Assembly (NCBI GenBank): GCA_002471805.1
Contig: DKQR01000167.1
Location: 1-18,754 of the forward strand
From: Fidelibacterota bacterium UBA7303
Lineage (GTDB): Bacteria; Fidelibacterota; Marinisomatia; Marinisomatales; UBA1611
Direction of reading: 5' to 3'
DNA: 18,754 nt
In this document: positions 15,619 through 18,754 of the stretch, in pieces
Layout: each line of letters begins with the position of its first letter
Numbering within the stretch: the first letter of the stretch is position 1
The notes under the pieces: model-generated
The model's database searches: none
The model's input: the letters and a program-made list of their open reading frames with translations, nothing else
Told to the model about the DNA's origin: nothing
Program-made: the position numbers and the translations under genes

Positions 15619-16947
15619 ATGAAAAAAATATTTTTAATCCTGTCACTCCTTTCCGGAATATTTGTCCAAGGGTATGGATTGGTAGATTGTATCAATATTG
15701 CCTTAGAAGGGAAGAAAACAATCCATTCTGCTGAATTGGGTGTGGCCTCAGCCGAACAAGGTTTGAAAGGGTCCTACAGCGGCCTTCTACCTTCACTGAG
15801 CGCTTCTACAAGCACGGGCAGAACTCAGTTTCCAGAAAGGGAAAGTATCTCTTATGACTTTGATAATTTAACATCAGACACAACGGTGACCAGCCATTAT
15901 GATAATATGTCTGCAGGGATTTCATTAAGCCAAACTTTGTATAATGGCGGCCGTTCTTGGAATCAAGTAAAGCAGGCTAAATCGCAATTGGAAATTGCAA
16001 AACTGAACCAACGTACCACAAAAATCCAGGTAATCCAGAATGTGATCCGATCTTATTATGGATTATTAAAAGCACAGCAACTTCATGAGGTGACTGTAAA
16101 AAATTTGGAAATGTCCGATCAGCAGGTTTCCCTTGTAAAAAAACAATATGACCTTGGTGTGGTGAAAAGGACGGATCTTTTAAAGGCGGAAGTTGCCCAA
16201 GGACAAGCCAAGGTGGATGTTCTGAACAGGCAGACAAATCTTGAGAATGCACGGCGGGTATTATTCAATGATATGGGTTTGCAGGATTTTGGCCAACCGA
16301 TCACCGCTGTGGAGGATGAATGGGTGGTACCGCCCATTCCAACCAGCAGCGATATTCTGGAACTTTTGAAAACCCGGAATCCCAACTTACTGATTTCCCA
16401 AGTGCGCATCAATTTGGGAGAAGTCTCCTATAAAATAGCTAAGGGAATGCGTCTGCCTTCCCTGAATTCATCTGTGAGTTATTCTGCCAATGGTGAGAAC
16501 AGTGAAGAATTAATGGATGCCCTGAAGGATGATTGGTCCTTGGGAATGAATATTTCTGTGAGTGTTCCGATCTATACTGGGAATTCACTTTCGGTTCAAC
16601 AGCACCAGACAAAGTTAAGCAAGCAGCAATCCGAATATGATTACATTACTTTATTAAATGATCTCCGTGTACAAGGTGAGTTGATTAGAAAAACCCTGGA
16701 AAATTATTCTGAAATTATTCCTTTAAACCAAGCGGTAGTGTCTTCGGCGGAGGAAGATTTAAAATTGGTCCGAGAGCGATACAGTCTCGGTTCTGCAACA
16801 ATTTTGGAAGTGCTAGATGCACAAGTGTCTTTAATACGTTCCAACTCAACACTTATTAACACAATCCATGATGCCAGGATCCAAGAGGCAAATTTGAAAG
16901 CCCTGCTGGGAATTCTGGATTTGGAATATCAAATAGAAGAAGACTAA
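15619..16947 (+). CDS. TolC family outer-membrane efflux protein
   Basis: A 442-residue outer-membrane channel protein. Residues 1-20 are a signal peptide (MKKIFLILSLLSGIFVQGYG). The remainder shows the two-fold TolC repeat: long helical, coiled-coil-rich segments (about 125-220 and 330-430) with the ILEVLDAQVSL and VKRTDLLKAEVAQGQA motifs, alternating with beta-strand parts such as LSASTSTGR, AGISLSQTLYNGG and SLGMNISVSVPIYTGN that form the barrel. It should trimerise and provide the exit duct for the adaptor and ABC transporter encoded next. Four bases separate its stop from the adaptor's ATG. The substrate cannot be told. Confidence 0.95.
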   Translation: MKKIFLILSLLSGIFVQGYGLVDCINIALEGKKTIHSAELGVASAEQGLKGSYSGLLPSLSASTSTGRTQFPERESISYDFDNLTSDTTVTSHYDNMSAGISLSQTLYNGGRSWNQVKQAKSQLEIAKLNQRTTKIQVIQNVIRSYYGLLKAQQLHEVTVKNLEMSDQQVSLVKKQYDLGVVKRTDLLKAEVAQGQAKVDVLNRQTNLENARRVLFNDMGLQDFGQPITAVEDEWVVPPIPTSSDILELLKTRNPNLLISQVRINLGEVSYKIAKGMRLPSLNSSVSYSANGENSEELMDALKDDWSLGMNISVSVPIYTGNSLSVQQHQTKLSKQQSEYDYITLLNDLRVQGELIRKTLENYSEIIPLNQAVVSSAEEDLKLVRERYSLGSATILEVLDAQVSLIRSNSTLINTIHDARIQEANLKALLGILDLEYQIEED

Positions 16948-16951
16948 TAAT

Positions 16952-18271
16952 ATGCTAAAAACACTTAAAAAGAAAAAAGTATGGATTCCATTACTGATCC
17001 TAGCATTAGTGGCAACGGGCTTTATTATTTCGAGAAATGATGCCGGTGAGGAAATAATCGTAGAGACTGAGAAGGTCCAACGGCGTAATATTGTACACAA
17101 GGTAAATGCCAGCGGTAAGATCCAGCCGGAAGAGGAAGTTCAGATCACTTCCACGATTACAGGATGGATCACGGAAATTACAGTTGTTGAAGGGGATACA
17201 GTCCAGCCAGGGCAACATTTGATCAGTATTGATGAAAAACAATACCGGCCGCGCTATAATCAGGCTTTATCCCAGGTTAAATCTTCAGAAGCGAATATGC
17301 GCAAAGTTCAATCGCAGATGGATCGTACAAAAACACTATTTTCCCAGAACCTCGTTTCCAAACAGGAACTGGAGCAATTGGAAGCTTCTTATCAGATCGC
17401 TTTGAGTCAGGCAGAACAGGCCAAGGCCAATCTGTTGTCCGCGGAGGATGAACTTTCCAAAACACGCCTGACGGCGCCTAAATATGGTATTGTTACCAGC
17501 TTGACCAAAGAGGAAGGTGAAATGGCTTTGGGGGGAATGTTTAATCCTGGGGTATTAATGACTGTAGCGGACTTGAGCCATATGGAAGTTCTAGTAGATG
17601 TTAACGAGAACGATGTCGTCAATATTGATATCGATGATACCACAGAAATAGAGATTGATGCCTTTCCTGATACAATTTTTTATGGTGTGGTCAGTGAAAT
17701 AGCACATACGGCCCAGTCTTTGAATATGAGCAGCCAGCAACAGGTCACGAATTTCAAGGTTAAGGTGAAAATAATATCTCCTCCGATAAAAATACGACCC
17801 GGGATGAGTAGCACTGTAAATATTATCACTGAAACTATTGATAATACAGTCTCAATCCCGATCCAGTCCCTGACCTCCCGGCCAGAAAATTATGAAAGAA
17901 TAGCCCGCAATAAGAAAAAAGCAAAAAAGAAACGCTGGGGTAATGAAGATGATAAAAAAGATGAAGGTTCTTTCATGGGTAAGGAAAAGAATCTTGATGT
18001 TGTTTTTGTTCTTCGCAGTGAATTTGAGGGTGAAGCCGCTCCGGATGGAAAAAAATATGCTTTAGTTCGACAGGTAAGTGTGGGTATTGACAGCGATATG
18101 CATTATGCGGTGAAATCTGGTGTAGAGGAAAATGAGGTGATTGTAACGGGCAGTTACAGGGTATTAAGTAAGCAATTGCAGCATGGAGATATAGTGACGG
18201 TAGAAACAAATGAAAAAGAACAGGAAAAGAAAGGGAACGATGTATCAGTAAAAGTCCAGATAGGATCCTGA
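16952..18271 (+). CDS. HlyD/MacA-family periplasmic adaptor (membrane fusion protein)
   Basis: A 439-residue adaptor with one N-terminal membrane anchor (about 10-27) after a lysine-rich cytoplasmic stub. The order is: first half of the lipoyl/barrel-sandwich domain (GKIQPEEEVQITSTITGWI, 50s-70s, and VVEGDTVQPGQ), an alpha-helical hairpin coiled coil (about 90-165), second half of the lipoyl domain (TRLTAPKYGIVTSL), a beta-barrel (MEVLVDVNENDV...) and a membrane-proximal domain (RQVSVGID...GSYRVLSKQL). An unusual charged insert sits at about 318-345, with a run of lysines and arginine followed by Asp/Glu/Lys. It joins the TolC-type channel to the ABC transporter encoded 13 bp downstream. Confidence 0.94.
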   Translation: MLKTLKKKKVWIPLLILALVATGFIISRNDAGEEIIVETEKVQRRNIVHKVNASGKIQPEEEVQITSTITGWITEITVVEGDTVQPGQHLISIDEKQYRPRYNQALSQVKSSEANMRKVQSQMDRTKTLFSQNLVSKQELEQLEASYQIALSQAEQAKANLLSAEDELSKTRLTAPKYGIVTSLTKEEGEMALGGMFNPGVLMTVADLSHMEVLVDVNENDVVNIDIDDTTEIEIDAFPDTIFYGVVSEIAHTAQSLNMSSQQQVTNFKVKVKIISPPIKIRPGMSSTVNIITETIDNTVSIPIQSLTSRPENYERIARNKKKAKKKRWGNEDDKKDEGSFMGKEKNLDVVFVLRSEFEGEAAPDGKKYALVRQVSVGIDSDMHYAVKSGVEENEVIVTGSYRVLSKQLQHGDIVTVETNEKEQEKKGNDVSVKVQIGS

Positions 18272-18284
18272 TACAGTCAAGAAT

Positions 18285-18754
18285 ATGTCTCTTATCGTTC
18301 TGAAAGATATTTATAAGATTTACCATGTTGGTGGCGAAGAGGTTCGGGCCCTAGATGGTGTAGATTTAAACATAGAGGAGAACGAATACCTGGCCATTAT
18401 GGGACCTTCCGGGTCTGGTAAATCAACACTCATGAATATGATTGGCTGTTTGGATACGCCCACATCGGGTGTTTATGAATTTGAAGGTGAAATGGTCCAT
18501 ATCATGGATGACAGCCAATTGGCCTCCATTCGCAACCGCAAGATCGGTTTTGTATTTCAGACGTTCAATCTGCTACCAAAAGCTACGGCCCAGCATAATG
18601 TGGAGATTCCGTTGATTTATGCTAATGTACGGCGGGAGAAAAGACTGCAGCTGTCCTCCAAAGCGCTGATTAATGTAGGTCTTGAGGACAGAATGCACCA
18701 CAAACCAAATGAACTTTCCGGGGGCCAGCGCCAAAGAGTGGCCATCGCCCGTGC
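18285..18754 (+). CDS. MacB/LolD-type ABC transporter ATP-binding protein, 3' end cut by window edge
   Basis: Translating from the ATG at 18285 gives 156 codons open to the window end. It is an ABC ATPase domain: Walker A GPSGSGKST at 40-48, the Q-loop in GFVFQTFNLL (about 88-97), and signature LSGGQRQR at 144-151. The Walker B and H-loop lie beyond the edge. The sequence around NMIGCLDTPTSG and ENVEIPLIYA-like NVEIPLIYA is typical of the MacB/LolD/FtsE group that works with TolC- and HlyD-type partners. I cannot see whether it is fused to a permease or is a separate subunit. With the two genes before it, it forms a tripartite export system for an unknown substrate (drug, peptide, siderophore or lipoprotein). 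Confidence 0.95.
   Translation, partial: MSLIVLKDIYKIYHVGGEEVRALDGVDLNIEENEYLAIMGPSGSGKSTLMNMIGCLDTPTSGVYEFEGEMVHIMDDSQLASIRNRKIGFVFQTFNLLPKATAQHNVEIPLIYANVRREKRLQLSSKALINVGLEDRMHHKPNELSGGQRQRVAIAR

Noticed and set aside
18651..18691. Inverted repeat CTGTCCTC / GAGGACAG with a 25-base spacer
   Set aside because: It lies inside the macB-like coding sequence in codons that fit the protein, with no regulatory context; probably chance.

Overview
This is a chromosomal housekeeping window from a Gram-negative bacterium: it has an outer-membrane TolC-family protein, a periplasmic adaptor and a lipoprotein-export/macrolide-type ABC ATPase. GC content looks to be in the low 40s percent by eye. The family content (DUF2723 membrane glycosyltransferase, DUF4835, DUF4139 and DUF1844 proteins, signal peptides ending in Ala-Gln, sparse Shine-Dalgarno sequences) points to the FCB group (Bacteroidota, Ignavibacteriota, Marinimicrobia/Fidelibacterota and relatives). 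The two clearest promoter elements have a TATAAT -10 box rather than the Bacteroidota TAnnTTTG box. This makes me lean towards a non-Bacteroidota FCB lineage such as Marinimicrobia, but only weakly. I see no rRNA, tRNA, insertion sequence, prophage or CRISPR array, and no gene-free stretch longer than about 140 bp.

Layout. Bases 1-1602 (minus strand) hold an overlapping pabA-pabB pair for p-aminobenzoate (folate) synthesis, with pabB running off the left edge. A 138-bp divergent region carries a strong promoter for valS that appears leaderless. Bases 1741-7816 (plus) carry valS, a DUF4139 exported protein and recG, tightly packed. Bases 7931-12284 (plus) carry a small DUF1844 protein, a large DUF2723 membrane glycosyltransferase-like protein and a GT2 glycosyltransferase, probably a surface or exported-protein glycosylation cluster. 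A DUF4835 gene (12254-13102, minus) converges on and overlaps the GT2 gene. Divergent to it is a tRNA nucleotidyltransferase / poly(A) polymerase-like gene with an HD domain (13188-14609).

Bases 14611-15571 form the most interesting unit. A three-copy 21-bp-period repeat with nested palindromes lies just upstream of the promoter of a two-gene operon, a four-helix DUF2975 membrane protein and a small XRE/Cro-type regulator, followed by a plausible terminator. From 15619 to the right edge is a tolC-hlyD/macA-macB export operon, open at the right end.

Most genes are ordinary. The items for follow-up are the DUF2975/HTH module with its repeat array, the DUF1844-DUF2723-GT2 cluster, the leaderless-looking valS and tolC starts, and the TMGH variant of the HIGH motif in ValRS.
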